Assembly: GCA_051650105.1 (NCBI GenBank)
Contig: JBOFIJ010000016.1
Coordinates: 124,001-188,000, forward strand
Source: CAMWXW01 sp051650105
GTDB lineage: Bacteria > Desulfobacterota > Desulfovibrionia > Desulfovibrionales > Desulfovibrionaceae
DNA: 64,000 bases
Direction of reading: 5' to 3'
Shown: positions 18,379-27,749 of the stretch, piece by piece
Layout of the letters: the number at the start of each line of letters is the position of its first letter
Numbering within the stretch: position 1 is the stretch's first letter
Position numbers and translations under genes: made by a program
The notes under the pieces: model-generated
Databases searched by the model: none
What the model saw: the letters and a program-made list of their open reading frames with translations, nothing else
Told to the model about the DNA's origin: nothing

Positions 18379-19011
18379 TCATTCTTCATGTTGCAAAAGA
18401 ATATGGGTACCTCGAAAAATGCGTTGTATTCCTGTATACAGACATGCTAAAGAAAAAAGCCCTGTTGCAAAGAGAAATAACGATGGAAATAGGGTAATAA
18501 ATAGTAAATATAGTATTGTTTCTGTCCCTTCTATCATTCCGCTCATATAATAGAAGGATTTCTTAGCATATTCAGGATTTGTTAGTGATGATTTTGTTGC
18601 TAAAATTGAAAATGCAAGGAATGCAACGGCAGATAAGAATATTGAAAAAAGACATAAAAGAGAAAAATATGCATATATCTTTGTTCCTGTGAATCCAAAA
18701 GCAAATGGAATGGAGGCATAAAATATAAAATCGAGAACAATATCTAAAAATGCTCCAGCAAAAGATTGTGTTTTGCGGTATTGTGCAAGGTTACCGTCTA
18801 AGGCATCACATATTCTATTAATAATAATAAAAAAGAATGCTACAGTGTAGAAATGCATATATATGAACAGTGGTGCTAGCATACCTAGCAAGAACCCAAT
18901 AAGAGTTATATGGATAGGAGTTACCGATTCTGGAATACGTTGTACTAATGGGGAGAGTATTGGATCTATATATTTTCTAAAAGTTGAATCGGAATATGGT
19001 TTATTAAACAT
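18379..19011 (-). CDS. CDP-alcohol phosphatidyltransferase family protein
   Basis: Integral membrane enzyme of 210 residues that should transfer a phosphatidyl or similar group from a CDP-activated donor to an alcohol. The metal site D-x2-D-G-x2-A-x9-G-x3-D-x3-D is present (DALDGNLAQYRKTQ, then GAFLDIVLD). The usual Arg after the Ala is a Gln (A-Q instead of A-R). About five or six hydrophobic segments are visible. The substrate is not identifiable: pgsA, pssA and cls-like members share this motif. It starts 50 bases upstream of selB on the same strand. Confidence 0.8.
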   Translation of the reverse strand: MFNKPYSDSTFRKYIDPILSPLVQRIPESVTPIHITLIGFLLGMLAPLFIYMHFYTVAFFFIIINRICDALDGNLAQYRKTQSFAGAFLDIVLDFIFYASIPFAFGFTGTKIYAYFSLLCLFSIFLSAVAFLAFSILATKSSLTNPEYAKKSFYYMSGMIEGTETILYLLFITLFPSLFLFATGLFSLACLYTGIQRIFRGTHILLQHEE

Positions 19012-19242
19012 AGCTTCTCCCTCTCCCTAAGAGATACTCAATTCCGAAATCAAAAGCAAGATTTTTTTCCTTTTTATTTTTGAAGAAAATATAAGACACT
19101 GCTTCTCCTAGTTATTCCTTGCTACTTGAAAAAGGCATAATATGAGAAGATGTTTTTGTAAACTTGACTTCTTTTAAGGATAACTATATCCTGCTTCGAA
19201 CATGACTTAATAAGTTTTGTGAATTTTATTTAAGGAGTAGAA

Positions 19243-19815
19243 ATGAAATATTGTTTGGCAATTCTTATTGCTCTCATGCTCACGCCAGCAACACCATTTT
19301 TTATTGAAGCAAAAATTATGAAGATAGCTCGTATTGAAACGTCACTTGGAACAATAGAGGTTGAATTAAATGAAGCAAAGGCACCTAAAACTGTGGAAAA
19401 CTTTGAACGTTATGCTAAAGAGGGTTTTTATAACGGAACTATTTTTCATAGAGTTATCGATGGCTTTATGATTCAAGGTGGTGGTTTTACGCCAGATATG
19501 AATCAGAAGAAAAATTATGAACCTATTATTAATGAAGCCGATAATGGGTTAAAAAATGACAAATATACAATAGCTATGGCTCGTACAAATGTTCCAGATT
19601 CTGCCACGTCTCAGTTTTTTATCAATGTAAAAGATAATGATTTTCTTAATTTTACTCAGAAAACGACTAATGGGTGGGGATATGCCGTCTTTGGCAAGGT
19701 TATAAAGGGACAAGACATTGTTGATAAAATAGCAAAAGTTGAAACAGGGTCTCATTCTATGTTTCAAGATGTTCCAAAAGAAGAAGTTCTTATCAAAAAA
19801 GTAACGATACTATAA
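19243..19815 (+). CDS. Cyclophilin-type peptidyl-prolyl isomerase with signal peptide
   Basis: 190 residues with an N-terminal signal-like segment (residues 1-24, AILIALMLTPATPFFIEA), then a complete cyclophilin domain: TSLGTIEVEL, FHRVIDGFMIQGGGFTPDM, AMARTNVPDSATSQFFINVKDN and YAVFGKVIKGQDIVDKI. This implies a periplasmic isomerase. A Met at the domain boundary (MKIARIE) could alternatively give a cytosolic form, but the ribosome site (AAGGAGT) precedes the first ATG. A second, signal-less cyclophilin lies at 59171-59671. A strong terminator follows. Confidence 0.93.
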   Translation: MKYCLAILIALMLTPATPFFIEAKIMKIARIETSLGTIEVELNEAKAPKTVENFERYAKEGFYNGTIFHRVIDGFMIQGGGFTPDMNQKKNYEPIINEADNGLKNDKYTIAMARTNVPDSATSQFFINVKDNDFLNFTQKTTNGWGYAVFGKVIKGQDIVDKIAKVETGSHSMFQDVPKEEVLIKKVTIL

Positions 19816-19835
19816 ATAAGCGTTTTTTATTTTTT

Positions 19836-19862
19836 AAACCCCACGTTATGTGGGTTTTTTTA
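19836..19862 (+). terminator. Rho-independent terminator after cyclophilin gene
   Basis: Stem CCCAC/GTGGG (19840-19844 with 19850-19854), loop GTTAT, extended by flanking A and T runs, with seven or more T residues downstream. It is 21 bases after the stop. Confidence 0.9.
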
Positions 19863-20261
19863 TGTGCTATGTGTTCTTAAGATTTTTATTATATATTGAT
19901 TCTTCTAATAAGTATTTTTGTAGGTAGTATATTTAATTATACTATGATACCTAAAGTGTGTTTCTTTCTGAAAATTATGGAAAAGGAAAAGAGCTAACTG
20001 TGCGGTATATTATACAGTGATGCTCTTTGTGTAGTAAGAAAGTATATAGTGAACAGTGGTGTTATATTAACCATATAGTATGAGAAAATTATAGAATATT
20101 TTGTATTGCGATAGAGAGGGAAAAAATACACTTTTTATACTCTATCGTCTTTATTCGTGTAGGAAGGTTTTGTTCCATGCATATTTTTTTATTGGGTTTA
20201 TTATGAGTTTATAGGAGAGAAAATAAGATCTATAGTTCTTTTTCTAACACAACACATGGTA
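19863..20261. other. Gene-free stretch
   Basis: About 400 AT-rich bases between the cyclophilin terminator and the end of htpX. I see no open frame, RNA gene or strong repeat. Confidence 0.5.
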
Positions 20262-21143
20262 TTATAGAAAATGAGTAGTATGTTTTTTTTCTGCCATGGC
20301 ATTAAGTTTTGCTATTCTTTCTTGTGTTGGTGGATGTGTAGAGAAGAGTGAACTGAATGAAGTTGTATTAGCAAAGGGAGAAATAATAAGCATGTGTGCT
20401 GTAGAGGGTGTGGCACTCTGCATTTCTTTGTGTTTTACATAGGATTCTATTTTCTCCAGTGCAGAAGCAAGATCTTTTGGATTACCATGAAAATATGCAC
20501 CAGATTCGTCTGCAAGAAATTCTCTAGACCTTGATATTGAGAATTGTATCATTGCTGCAGCGATCGGTGCTAAAAAAGCAAAAAGAAGAGATGAAAATAT
20601 ATTTCCACGGTTTTCACTGCTATTAGTAGAATTTGCTCCACTAAAAAAAGCAGACAACTGAAGAAAATTTGCAAGAGATGTTATAATAGATGCCATAATA
20701 GCGACTAGTGTTTGTATAAAAATATCTCTATTTACAATGTGCCCAACTTCATGTGCTAGTACTGCAGAAATTTCTGCAGGAGATAATATCTTTATCAAAC
20801 CTGTTGTAATGGCAACAACACCATGTTCTGGATTTCTTCCCGTTGCAAAAGCATTTGGTGAAGAATCATTAATACTGTAAAGCCGTGGCATAGGAATGCG
20901 AGCATTAGAAGAAATGCGTCTTAATGCATTATATAGGTTTGGAGAATCTCCATATTCAATAGCTTTTGCTTTATACATACGCAGGATTATTGTATCAGAA
21001 TACCAGTATGCTCCAAAATTCATGGTAATTGCTAATATAAAGGCTATTATAAGGCCTATCTTTCCGCCAAAAACACCCCCCATAGTAATAACTAATCCAG
21101 AAAGAAGAGCAAGAAGTAACAATGTTTTTATATGTGAAGTCAT
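20262..21143 (-). CDS. htpX: Membrane zinc metalloprotease HtpX
   Basis: Inner-membrane M48 protease that degrades misfolded membrane proteins. 293 residues from the ATG at 21143, preceded by GGGAG; the frame is open farther upstream without a good ribosome site. Two N-terminal membrane segments (TLLLLALLSGLVITMGG and IGLIIAFILAITMNFGAYW), then NAFATGRNPEHGVVAIT, the zinc motif HEVGH, two further hydrophobic stretches and the third zinc ligand region SREFLADESGAY. It is divergent from aspA. Confidence 0.95.
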   Translation of the reverse strand: MTSHIKTLLLLALLSGLVITMGGVFGGKIGLIIAFILAITMNFGAYWYSDTIILRMYKAKAIEYGDSPNLYNALRRISSNARIPMPRLYSINDSSPNAFATGRNPEHGVVAITTGLIKILSPAEISAVLAHEVGHIVNRDIFIQTLVAIMASIITSLANFLQLSAFFSGANSTNSSENRGNIFSSLLFAFLAPIAAAMIQFSISRSREFLADESGAYFHGNPKDLASALEKIESYVKHKEMQSATPSTAHMLIISPFANTTSFSSLFSTHPPTQERIAKLNAMAEKKHTTHFL

Positions 21144-21360
21144 GGCACTCCCTGTGTTGAAGAATAGATATCCTTTTGTGGCATTATGCATGATTTTCTC
21201 TTTTTTGAAAAGATTTTTTTCTTGTATCAGAATAGTTTAGATTTCTTGTCTTAATTGTGATAAAAATACGAACTCATTGATATTATAAGAAGAATATGTT
21301 ACTGTAAGCCACTTTCTGCAAGTCTGTTTCTTGTGAAAGAATATATAGAGAGGTGATAAT

Positions 21361-22785
21361 ATGTCAAAAAGAACAGAAGTAGATTTACTGGGTACCATGG
21401 AAATAGGCGATGATTGTTATTATGGTATTCAAACGCAGAGAGGGATTAACAACTTTAAAATAAGCCATACTACAATGGGACATTATCCACAGTTTCAAAG
21501 TGCGATGGTTATGGTAAAAAAAGCTGCCGCTCTCGCTAATAAAGATATTGGAATGCTTGATGACAAAAAAGTCCAGTATATCACTAAAGCATGTGATCAA
21601 ATATTAGATAATCCAGATAAATGGGTTGGCCAGTTTAAGACAGATATTTTTCAAGGGGGAGCTGGTACTTCTATTAATATGAATGCTAATGAAGTTATTG
21701 CAAATCTTGCTCTTGAGCTTATGGGTGAGAAAAAAGGCTCTTATGATATCATTAATCCTTGTGACGATGTGAATGCTGGACAATCAACAAATGATTCTTA
21801 TGCAACTGGGTTAAAAGTTGCTATACACAATTCTGTAGATCCTCTTATTGTGGAGTTGAAAAAGCTCATACATGCTCTTCAGGCGAAAGGGGAAGAATAT
21901 AAAGATGTTATTAAGATGGGTCGTACTCAATTGCAAGACGCTGTTCCTATGACATTGGGACAAGAATTTCACGCTTTTGCAAATACATTAGTCTCTGAAA
22001 TAGAAAATTTACAATATGCACAAAAACTGTTAAGAACTGTGAATCTTGGTGGCACAGCCATTGGAACAGGAGTAAATGCAGGAAAGGGATATAAAGAAGC
22101 TGCTGTAAAATATTTATCAGTTGTCACAAAGAAAGAATATAAAACGGCACCTGATTTATTAGCTTCTACATATGATTGTGGAGATTATGTTATATTATCT
22201 GGAATGTTGAAAACGCTTGCTGTGAAACTTTCAAAAATTTGTAATGACCTTAGACTTCTTAGTGCTGGTCCAAGAGCGGGAATTAGAGAGATTGAATTGC
22301 CAGAAATGCAACCAGGTTCTTCTATCATGCCAGCTAAAGTGAATCCCGTTATTCCCGAAGTTGTGAACCAAGTATGTTTTGTTGTTATTGGTAATGATGT
22401 GGCTGTCACAATGGCAGCAGAAGCAGGACAATTACAACTTAATGTTATGGAACCTGCAATTGCTAAGGCTTTATTTGAAGATTGTGAAATAATGACAAAT
22501 GCTCTTTCTACTTTGCGATCTTTGTGTGTGGAGGGTATTAAAGCTAATGTGCAAAGGTGTAAAGATCAGGTTTTATCAAATATAGGTATTGTTACATATC
22601 TTAACCCATATATTGGACATCATGAAGGGGATATTATAGGGAAAATATGTGCAGAAACAGGAAAAAATGTAAGAGAGGTTGCTTTAGAAAGGAAGCTTTT
22701 CACAGAAAAAGAAATTGACGAAATCCTTTCCATTGAAAATCTTAAAAATCCACAAATAAAACAACATATTCTGCAAAAGAAATAG
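21361..22785 (+). CDS. aspA: Aspartate ammonia-lyase (aspartase)
   Basis: Deaminates L-aspartate to fumarate and ammonia. The 474 residues show the fumarase/aspartase signature GSSIMPAKVNPVIPE. The catalytic-loop and substrate blocks PCDDVNAGQSTNDSYATGLK, GRTQLQDAVPMTLGQEF and NLGGTAIGTG are also present. Aspartases and class II fumarases are close relatives; the N-terminal R-x-E-x-D-LLG-x-ME and the adjacent dcuA favour aspartase. GAGAGGTGA precedes the ATG. With dcuA, 36 bases downstream, it forms a fumarate-supplying pair used under anaerobic conditions. Confidence 0.93.
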   Translation: MSKRTEVDLLGTMEIGDDCYYGIQTQRGINNFKISHTTMGHYPQFQSAMVMVKKAAALANKDIGMLDDKKVQYITKACDQILDNPDKWVGQFKTDIFQGGAGTSINMNANEVIANLALELMGEKKGSYDIINPCDDVNAGQSTNDSYATGLKVAIHNSVDPLIVELKKLIHALQAKGEEYKDVIKMGRTQLQDAVPMTLGQEFHAFANTLVSEIENLQYAQKLLRTVNLGGTAIGTGVNAGKGYKEAAVKYLSVVTKKEYKTAPDLLASTYDCGDYVILSGMLKTLAVKLSKICNDLRLLSAGPRAGIREIELPEMQPGSSIMPAKVNPVIPEVVNQVCFVVIGNDVAVTMAAEAGQLQLNVMEPAIAKALFEDCEIMTNALSTLRSLCVEGIKANVQRCKDQVLSNIGIVTYLNPYIGHHEGDIIGKICAETGKNVREVALERKLFTEKEIDEILSIENLKNPQIKQHILQKK

Positions 22786-22821
22786 GATTTTTCTAATTTT
22801 TAAATTATTCAAGGAGATTTT

Positions 22822-24135
22822 ATGGATATAATGATACTTACTCAATTTATTGTTGTCATGTTTGCTATTGTTATTGGTGCCCGTCTTGGCGGTGTTGGTA
22901 TAGGGTTAGCCGGTGGACTTGGAACACTTGTTCTTACTATGGGTTTACATATGCCAGCAGGAAAAATTCCAATAGATGTTATTTTAATTATTATGGCTGT
23001 TATTATGGCGATAGCGGCTATGCAGCTTGCTGGTGGAATGGATTGGCTTGTTCAAATTGTTGAGAATCTATTACGTAAACATCCATCTCATATTACGTTT
23101 CTCGCTCCTATTGTTACATATTGTATGACAATTCTTGCAGGGACAGGACATACTGCGTATTCTTCTTTACCCGTTATTGCAGAAGTGGCAAAAGAGCAGG
23201 GTATTAGGCCCTCTCGTCCATTATCTATTGCTGTAGTGGCTTCTCAAATTGCTATAACGGCTTCTCCTGTATCTGCTGCAGTTGTTGTTATGGCTGGAAT
23301 GTTAGATCCCTTAGGTGTTGGGTATCTGCAATTATTAGCTATTTGCATACCTTCTACATTTATTGCTTGTATGATAGTTGCTTTTATTTGTAATTTTTTA
23401 GGAAAAGATTTGAAAGATGATCCTGTGTATCAAGAACGTCTTGCAAAGGGTCTTGTTGCTAAACGAGGTTCAGATGCTAAAATACTTAAACCAGGTGCAA
23501 AAGTATCTGTAATTGTTTTCTTAATTGCCGTGATATGTGTTACGTTTTATGCTATTGCGATATCTGGAAATGTTGGATTAATTAAAAATCCTCCGCTGTC
23601 AAGAGACTATGCTATTATTCTTTTTATGATGAGTGCTGGCATGATAATTGTTGTTTTATCTAAAATAGATGCTGTTGAACTCGTTAATATGGGTACATTT
23701 AAATCTGGAATGAGTGCTTGTATATGTGTGCTTGGTGTTGCATGGCTCGGAGATACTTTTGTGAGTGCTCATATTGAGAGTATCAAGGTGAGTACTAGTG
23801 CTTTACTAGAAACAAAACCGTGGTTGCTTGCAGTGGCTTTATATTTTGCCTCAGCTCTTTTGTATTCTCAAGCGGCTACAACGAAGGCTATATATCCTGC
23901 TCTATTTGCCGCTGGTCTTGTTAGTCCTGTTGTTGCAATTGCAAGTTTTGCGGCGGTAAGTGCATTATTTGTTCTCCCCACATATCCTACATTATTAGCT
24001 GCTATTGAAATGGACGATACTGGTTCTACAAAAGTGGGTAAATATGTTTTCAATCATTCTTTTATGATTCCTGGAACTCTCACAATTGCTATTGCAGTAC
24101 TACTCGGTTTTGTTTTTGCTCCTATAGTCCTTTAG
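22822..24135 (+). CDS. dcuA: Anaerobic C4-dicarboxylate transporter, Dcu family
   Basis: Inner-membrane antiporter for aspartate, fumarate, malate and succinate. The 437 residues contain 10-12 hydrophobic segments. Family blocks include GARLGGVGIGLAGGLGTLVL, LAPIVTYCMTILAGTGHTAYSSLPVI, SIAVVASQIAITASPVSAA and LYSQAATTKAIYPALFAAG. DcuA and DcuB are hard to tell apart by eye; pairing with aspA favours DcuA. Together they would take up aspartate, release fumarate for respiration and export succinate. The ribosome site is AAGGAG. Confidence 0.9.
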   Translation: MDIMILTQFIVVMFAIVIGARLGGVGIGLAGGLGTLVLTMGLHMPAGKIPIDVILIIMAVIMAIAAMQLAGGMDWLVQIVENLLRKHPSHITFLAPIVTYCMTILAGTGHTAYSSLPVIAEVAKEQGIRPSRPLSIAVVASQIAITASPVSAAVVVMAGMLDPLGVGYLQLLAICIPSTFIACMIVAFICNFLGKDLKDDPVYQERLAKGLVAKRGSDAKILKPGAKVSVIVFLIAVICVTFYAIAISGNVGLIKNPPLSRDYAIILFMMSAGMIIVVLSKIDAVELVNMGTFKSGMSACICVLGVAWLGDTFVSAHIESIKVSTSALLETKPWLLAVALYFASALLYSQAATTKAIYPALFAAGLVSPVVAIASFAAVSALFVLPTYPTLLAAIEMDDTGSTKVGKYVFNHSFMIPGTLTIAIAVLLGFVFAPIVL

Positions 24136-24338
24136 TGTTTTATACAGGAAATAAATAGCTTTTTATGGTGTATCTTTTAGTATTTAGGATTGTATAAAAA
24201 CTGTTTTAATGGTATGGTCAGGGTGATTGAATATTCTTAATAGCTCTCTTACTTTGACTATATCTCTTAAGGATATTTTTTTCTGTGTTCGCTGTCCTTT
24301 GTAATGAAGGTATATTTTTATGAGGAAAAAATGACATT

Positions 24339-24938
24339 ATGTTTACGTTCTTTCAGGAATATATAAAGGATTATAGAAGTGTTGGTGCTTTGTTTGCTTC
24401 TTCAAAGAGCCTTGCTAAGAGTATTATGAAAGAAATTGATTTTTCTTCTGCACGAACTATTATTGAGTATGGTGCTGGAACTGGTGTTTTTACAAAAGAG
24501 ATTCTCTTGAGAAAGTCAAAAGATACTCAGTTCGTCTTTATTGAAAGAAATAAGAAATTTTTTAGAAGGTTAGAGATGCTTTCAGAAGGTATTAATAATG
24601 TTTATCCAATTTATGGGGATGCCGCATTAGTGCAAAGGTATTGTGTGGATTTGGGCTTTACCAGTGTTGATTATATTATTTCAGGCTTACCTTTTGCGTC
24701 GTTACCAAGAAATATATCTGTTCGAATCTTATCAAAAGCAGCAAAAATTCTTGCTGAAGAAAGTGCATCTAATAAAGGAGGTAAATTTATTACTTTTCAA
24801 TATTCTCAGTATAATAATGTATTATTTTCTAGATTTTTTTCGTCTATAAAAAAAACATATACTTTTCGTAATATTCCTCCTGCATATGTCTATGTATGCG
24901 AGAACCCCATTGGAAAATATTCTGCCATGTTAAAATAA
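24339..24938 (+). CDS. PmtA-like phospholipid N-methyltransferase / SAM-dependent methyltransferase
   Basis: 199-residue class I methyltransferase. The N-terminus (FFQEYIKDYRSVGALFASSKSLAKSIM) and the SAM motif IIEYGAGTGVFTKEIL are typical of the PmtA/KsgA-like group that methylates phosphatidylethanolamine. FIERNKKFFRRL (acidic ribose ligand) and YIISGLPFASLP (motif IV region) follow, and the tail has IPPAYVYVCEN. True activity on phospholipid is inferred from this similarity. It stands alone, 204 bases after dcuA, and the decayed gene at 24993-25444 lies opposite behind it. Confidence 0.75.
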   Translation: MFTFFQEYIKDYRSVGALFASSKSLAKSIMKEIDFSSARTIIEYGAGTGVFTKEILLRKSKDTQFVFIERNKKFFRRLEMLSEGINNVYPIYGDAALVQRYCVDLGFTSVDYIISGLPFASLPRNISVRILSKAAKILAEESASNKGGKFITFQYSQYNNVLFSRFFSSIKKTYTFRNIPPAYVYVCENPIGKYSAMLK

Positions 24939-24992
24939 TAGTTCTTTTATACTTTAAAATAGTTTAGCAGAGTAGCTCTTAATGGCTGTGGC

Positions 24993-25444
24993 TTAAGATG
25001 ATTTTAGTGCACTATATAATTCGAATATATTGTCTTCTGTTATAAAAGATATACGATCTATTTTACCGATATAGACTTCTATAATATCAGAATAGTATTG
25101 AAAATTTAAAATACATTTTAGGATCTTTTTTGTTTATTCTATATTATCGGATACTGTAGGGTAAATGGAAGACCTAATTCATAAAAATCTGCTGATGATG
25201 TATTTTCCCATTGAATGCTATCTATTTCATTAATTAATGAAAGAATTTCTTTACTTCTTTTTCACAAATATTGTGTTATATAAAAATGTATAGGAGGAAG
25301 CCCTTTTTGTGCATTCATAACTAAATGATGAAGAGAGGATTTGTCACTAGCTATTCATATATAGTATAGAATTTCTGTTTCATAATCCAAAATTTTTTCA
25401 AGACTCTCTGGTAAAATATTGTTGTAATCCAATATAAGGTTCTT
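24993..25444 (-). pseudogene. Decayed protein-coding gene
   Basis: Reading leftwards from 25444, one frame gives a plausible protein (begins KNLILDYNNILPESLEKI) interrupted by in-frame TGA at 25355-25357 and 25262-25264. Near 25145-25160 the reading shifts frame to a second good stretch (ending SFITEDNIFELYSALKSS) that stops with TAA at 24993-24995 and has a further stop near its beginning. Multiple stops plus a frameshift show that the gene is dead. The family is not recognised. Sequence up to ~25560 probably holds its more degraded 5' part, with TAA stops in every frame. Confidence 0.75.
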
Positions 25445-25572
25445 TTATGTGTAAGATATAGTCGATTATTTACTAACAATGTTTTGTACAAAGCAAGGTT
25501 ATCTAGCAAGAATATACAACATATCATCTGTGAAAGGAATAATCTTCTTTATTATTCTTTAAGAAATATATG

Positions 25573-26439
25573 TTATTTGTATTTATTCACCTTTCTAAAT
25601 GATGCACCGACTACATCAAACGTGTTTTCAATCACAATAAAAGCGGAGGGATCAGTTTTCAGAACGACAGCTTCTAATTTTTTTACTAATAATCCAGGTA
25701 TAGCCGTTATAATAATTTTTCTCGATTCACGTGAATAAGCCCCTTCACCATTTAAGAATGTTACTCCTTGCCCTAATTTATATATAAGGGCATCTGCTAT
25801 GGCACCAGAATGATTTGAAATAATAATAACAAATTTGTTTTGATTGAAAAGTGTCTGTACAGCTGTCATTGTTGTTGATAACGTGTACAGCATGATTACT
25901 GAATATAAGATATTATCCAACGGGTAAATGAAAGCACTTAACGCAAAAAGTAGTATATTATAAAGAAAAAAGAAGCGCCCTATACTGATATTAAAGCGTT
26001 CGTATAGCATTATTCCTATAATAGTTAGTCCGCCATCTGAACCTTTACTGTGTAAGAGAATGCCTGCACCTGTACCAGAAAGTACTCCTGCTGCAATTGA
26101 GACAAGTAATGGGTCATTTATTGGAATTTGGAAATGTATGGTTTGTAAAAATAACGTTGAGATAGAAGCACCATAAAGGGAGTAAAGTAAAAAATGTTTT
26201 CCAAAAAGATAAAATGCTAGTGTGAAGATAAGGAGATTAAATATTCCATAAAAAATAGAAGGTGGTATGAGAGGAAATACTGTATTTATTACAACTGAAG
26301 TTCCAAATACGCCGCTTGGAACAAATTTGTTTGGCATACTAAGTGCTTTTACTGAAGTAACAGTAAAAAAGGAGCCAATGGTTAAAAGTAAAAGATTCCA
26401 TAATTTTGAAGAGGACAGCTTTTTAAAGAAATCGTTCAT
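25573..26439 (-). CDS. YitT family membrane protein (DUF161/DUF2179)
   Basis: 288-residue membrane protein. Residues ~12-210 contain five or six hydrophobic segments with the family blocks NKFVPSGVFGTSVVIN and AGVLSGTGAGILLHSKGSDGG. The C-terminal cytoplasmic DUF2179 domain ends with FLNGEGAYSRESRKIIITAI and VLKTDPSAFIVIENTFDVVG. The transported substrate or function of this widespread family is not established. It is divergent from dsrC. Confidence 0.85.
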   Translation of the reverse strand: MNDFFKKLSSSKLWNLLLLTIGSFFTVTSVKALSMPNKFVPSGVFGTSVVINTVFPLIPPSIFYGIFNLLIFTLAFYLFGKHFLLYSLYGASISTLFLQTIHFQIPINDPLLVSIAAGVLSGTGAGILLHSKGSDGGLTIIGIMLYERFNISIGRFFFLYNILLFALSAFIYPLDNILYSVIMLYTLSTTMTAVQTLFNQNKFVIIISNHSGAIADALIYKLGQGVTFLNGEGAYSRESRKIIITAIPGLLVKKLEAVVLKTDPSAFIVIENTFDVVGASFRKVNKYK

Positions 26440-26581
26440 TGTGACCTACTATCTACGCGTTGCCCTCAATTATATGACGTATTTGCTTGTCTGTAAATAA
26501 AAATTACATAAAAGATTCTCTACTTGATAAAAATATTTCAATATAGTACCATTGGGGCTATTATTTGTATGAGGAGTTTTT

Positions 26582-26899
26582 ATGGATGAAATTACGTTTA
26601 AGGGAAAGAAATTTAAAGTTGACCATGATGGTTTTTTGCTTAATATGAAAGATTGGTCTAAAGATTGGGTTGAATATATTAAGGAACAAGAAAGTATTCA
26701 TACCATTACGCCGGGTCATGAAAAAATTATGAACTTTATAAGAGATTATTACAAAAAGAATGGTTTGGCTCCTATGGTTCGTGTTCTATCAAAACATACA
26801 GGGTTTAAACTAAAAGAAATATATGAACTCTTTCCTTCTGGACCTGGAAGAGGAGCTTGTAGAATGGCTGGATTACCAAAGCCAACAGGATGTATATAG
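26582..26899 (+). CDS. dsrC: Sulfur-trafficking protein DsrC (two-cysteine form)
   Basis: DsrC is the sulfur-carrying partner of dissimilatory sulfite reductase DsrAB: its trisulfide is released and then reduced by the membrane DsrMKJOP complex. The 105 residues match throughout: WSKDWVEYIKEQE, ITPGHEKIMNFIRDYYKKNGLAPMVRVL, and the flexible C-terminal arm PGRGACRMAGLPKPTGCI. The arm has both redox cysteines 10 residues apart with the penultimate Cys, which separates true DsrC from TusE and RspA. dsrAB are not in the window; DsrC is commonly encoded apart from them. The ribosome site is GAGG. A membrane protein gene follows after 16 bases. Confidence 0.93.
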   Translation: MDEITFKGKKFKVDHDGFLLNMKDWSKDWVEYIKEQESIHTITPGHEKIMNFIRDYYKKNGLAPMVRVLSKHTGFKLKEIYELFPSGPGRGACRMAGLPKPTGCI

Positions 26900-26915
26900 T
26901 AGAAGTAGGAGAGTT

Positions 26916-27749
26916 ATGGCTATTTGTGCACATATTTATGATATTTTGCGAGATTTTTGGGAAAATGATAGCACACAGCGTTTTTTGACAGCGTTCTTAG
27001 TTGTATTGTTCCTCTTCAGCTTATTTATTATTGAATTGAGCAAATTTAATGTCTTTCCTTCTTGGATGCAAAAAGCCATTCCTTCTAATCATTTTGCTTC
27101 TATCTCTTTGGTATTTACATGTTTGTTAGCAGTGGAAGTAATTGGCCTTGTCTTTAGTATTGCATATTCTATTTCTCGTTCTCTTAGAATGCAGCTAGAG
27201 ATTCTAGCTCTAATTTTACTACGTAATGCATTTAAGGGGTTAGGCACTTTTAATGAAACATTTCTTGTTAATAATACCTTTGATGTTATTTCTCAGATAA
27301 TTTCTTCCGCTGTAGCAGCATTAATTATTTTTATATGTGTTATTGTTTATAGAGGCCTTAAAATAAAAATGAACTTAACTCCTGATATAAAAATAAAAAA
27401 CTACGTTCTCGCTAAAAAAACAGTTTCATTGTGTCTTCTTATCATCGTTATTATGTTGGCTGGATTTAGTCTTTTTGAGAGATATATTTTACATTCAACA
27501 ACAATGTTCTTTGAATATATTTATACATCTCTTATTTTTGCGGATATTCTTCTTGTTCTCATTGCGCAATACTACGTGCCATCTTTTTTGGGTATGTTTC
27601 GTAACTCTGGTTTTGTTATTTGTACATTACTTATTAGGATATCTTTAACGGCTCCTTCTTTTTGGATGCCTATTCTTGGTGTTTTTGCAGCATTATATGC
27701 TCTTTCTTTAACGTGGGTAACAAGAAGATTTGTTCATTATTTTGAATAA
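26916..27749 (+). CDS. Polytopic membrane protein downstream of dsrC, function unknown
   Basis: 277 residues from the ATG at 26916, which has AGGAG just upstream; the longer frame would run back into dsrC. About seven hydrophobic segments are visible, starting at residues ~20-40 (FLTAFLVVLFLFSLFIIEL). No known motif or cofactor ligand pattern is recognised. The close spacing to dsrC (16 bases) suggests co-transcription and perhaps a link to sulfite respiration, but that is inference only. Confidence 0.75.
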   Translation: MAICAHIYDILRDFWENDSTQRFLTAFLVVLFLFSLFIIELSKFNVFPSWMQKAIPSNHFASISLVFTCLLAVEVIGLVFSIAYSISRSLRMQLEILALILLRNAFKGLGTFNETFLVNNTFDVISQIISSAVAALIIFICVIVYRGLKIKMNLTPDIKIKNYVLAKKTVSLCLLIIVIMLAGFSLFERYILHSTTMFFEYIYTSLIFADILLVLIAQYYVPSFLGMFRNSGFVICTLLIRISLTAPSFWMPILGVFAALYALSLTWVTRRFVHYFE

